64,000 bases of DNA from Amoebidium appalachense. Lineage: Eukaryota > Ichthyosporea. The stretch's first letter is position 1, and every line of letters starts with the position of its first letter. Shown piece by piece: positions 57,102-64,000 of the stretch. The notes beneath the pieces are model-generated. The model saw only the letters and a program-made list of their open reading frames with translations. It made no database searches and was not told the origin of the DNA. The stretch covers positions 1,798,001-1,862,000 of the forward strand of contig CAVNZM010000016.1 in the NCBI GenBank assembly GCA_963693365.1. The letters run 5' to 3'. Both the position numbers and the translations under genes were made by a program.

Positions 57102-57190
<89 letters not shown>
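57101..57190. repeat. Adjacent A run and G run
   Basis: About 41 A directly followed by about 49 G. A-to-G transitions like this recur (31720-31763, 19080-19148 as T/G). Confidence 0.9.
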
Positions 57191-57192
<2 letters not shown>

Positions 57193-57562
57193 ATGTCTGT
57201 TTTCAATGATCACACCAAATGTCCAAAAAAAAAACAAAAAAAAAAAAAAAACCTGAAGATGTGATAGCACAATCGAAAGAGAGAAAAAAAAGCGAAGAAG
57301 TATTAAAAAAAACGTACAAAGACTACACGCTACCTGCCGGCGCAGTTAGGAGTTAGGTTTTTGTGTTGCCTATGCCGAAAGATAGACCTCATTTACTGAT
57401 CACACTTTCAAATTGTCGATCGAAGGCATCAAAAAACAGGCAGAAAAACAACAACAACAAAAAAAAAAAAAAAAAAAACCGCAAACAGAAATAAACAATA
57501 CATTCCTCAGACTACTACCGCATTCCACGACAGTCTGTAGGAATTTGTGATTTCGTGTTTGC

Positions 57563-62989
<5,427 letters not shown>

Positions 62990-63065
62990 CTGGTGGTGGT
63001 GTGTGTGTGTGTGTTGGGGGGGGGGGGGGGGGGGGGGGGGGGGACGGACGGAGGGAGGGGGGGGG

Positions 63066-63205
63066 GGGGGGGGGGGGGATGTATGCGTTAGAGGGCTGGA
63101 AATATGGAGGGGACAATAAAGAGCAACAACAAAAACGTCACAAAAATGAGAAGCGTGCAGGCAGAAGACACTTGAACAGAGCCCATCATCAGGGGGGTTC
63201 CTATG
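63066..63205 (+). repeat. R-like repeat, second subfamily
   Basis: It begins GATGTATGCGTTAGAGGGCT after a G run, contains GAGCAACAACAAAAACGTCA and ends AGCCCATCATCAGGGGGGTT, then CCTATGCCTTGGG. Matches the inverted copy at 20446-20612. Confidence 0.8.
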
Positions 63206-63218
63206 CCTTGGGGAGGGT

Positions 63219-63251
<33 letters not shown>

Positions 63252-63465
63252 GACGTGGGGTGGGGGGGGGGGGGGGGGGGGGGGGGGGTGGAGGGGGCTG
63301 TTCGAGTGAGTGAGTGAGGGAGGGAGAGAGTGAGTGACCGAGCGAGTGTAGATGGTTGCATTGTTTTTTTCTTTTGGGTTGGGGTGGTGGCAGTGGTGAT
63401 GGTGATATTGGATTTAGAAAGAAGGTATAGCAAAGTGGTGTGCGTGTGTGCTGGGAGGGAGGGAG

Positions 63466-63645
63466 GGGTTTGAATGCGAAACACGGTACGACGTACGCAT
63501 ACACGACGAGAAGCATGGTGCAGGACACATGAAAAGGCAAACGTTCAAGTATGCAACATCAGCCATGTGCACAGTATGCGCCATAAGCAGAGCCCATCCT
63601 CAGGGAGGACCCAAGTCATCAATTGCGTCTGAGTTTCGACCCCTT
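63466..63645 (+). repeat. Copy of dispersed repeat R
   Basis: It begins TTTGAATGCGAAACACGGTA after GGGAGGGG, contains ATGCAACATCAGCCATGTGC and ends with CATAAGCAGAGCCCATCCTC plus CCAAGTCATCAATTGCGTCT. The first 110 bp are nearly identical to 31764. Confidence 0.85.
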
Positions 63646-63668
63646 AGCCCGCGTATATACGACGGGAG

Positions 63669-63700
<32 letters not shown>

Positions 63701-63857
63701 AAGGGGCTGCATACATTGTCTGCTAGGTAGATACGGGAGGATTAAATTAATTAGTCCCCATTGCTGGGCCTCTCCCCACCGTGCTATTGTGACTGATCTA
63801 ATATATGTGATCTTTTGTGTCCCCCCCCCCCCCCCCCCCTATTATGTGATATTTTGT

Positions 63858-63894
<37 letters not shown>

Positions 63895-64000
63895 CCCCAA
63901 CCCCACCCCACCCCCGCCAACTTTTTTTTTCTTTCTTTTTCCCTTTCTTTCTTTCTTTTGGTGTGTGTGTGTGTGTGTGTTGTGTGTGTGAAGGGGGGGG
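63646..64000. other. Right-edge low-complexity DNA
   Basis: G run at 63672-63700, two adjacent copies of TGTGATNTTTTGTGTC followed by C runs (63807-63838 and 63844-63892), then C/A-rich, T-rich and GT tracts. No APEH exon was recognised here. Confidence 0.7.

Overview
This is eukaryotic nuclear DNA from a protist-like organism. Genes are split by GT-AG introns and lie far apart. Introns and spacers are loaded with very long (GT)n/(CA)n, (G)n/(C)n, (CT)n and (GAGT)n tracts. Only about 6% of the window is recognisably coding. I cannot name the species. The Hsp90 co-chaperone p23 has a long Gly-Gly-Met-rich tail, seen in plant and stramenopile p23. PKD-type kinases and a selenoprotein W-like gene with an in-frame TGA also point to a flagellate, algal or labyrinthulid-type protist; this placement is inference. 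Most single open frames of 60-340 codons here are translated microsatellites (Thr-His, Cys-Val, Pro, Gly, Ser-Leu runs), not genes. The models below were assembled by hand from exon homology, splice sites and matching intron phase.

Layout: 49-148 (+) is the last exon of a gene entering from the left. 1593-8575 (-) is a PKD-like Ser/Thr kinase with seven exons (gene A). 13568-13657 (-) is an orphan last exon of a paralogous kinase (B). 15176-24461 (+) is a third paralogue (C) that starts abruptly at the catalytic loop. Its first intron contains a possible 3-kb element with terminal inverted repeats (15376-18355) and an AT-rich island (19412-20445). 27100-34298 (-) is a complete seven-exon p23 gene. 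36588-39401 and 40743-42740 (-) are tandem sigma-type glutathione S-transferases. 43886-45044 (+) is a SelW-like gene, head-to-head with the second GST. 47562-48092 (-) is an unrecognised intronless ORF. 52606-55790 (+) is a two-exon acetamidase/formamidase. 57563-62989 (-) is the catalytic half of an acylaminoacyl-peptidase that runs off the right edge.

The genes do not form an operon or pathway. The clustering that exists comes from local duplication: three kinase tails and two GSTs. GST, p23 and the SelW-like protein all fit stress or redox housekeeping, but nothing shows co-regulation beyond the shared 1.1-kb GST2/SelW spacer.

The main non-genic signals are: (i) a dispersed repeat, called R here, whose copies start next to poly-G; (ii) (GT)n and (CA)n tracts that begin exactly at splice donors or end exactly at acceptors; (iii) a 203-bp foldback element with TA flanks in an APEH intron; (iv) several local tandem duplications. 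Homopolymer lengths in such DNA are often mis-assembled, so frame arguments near G/C runs should be read cautiously.
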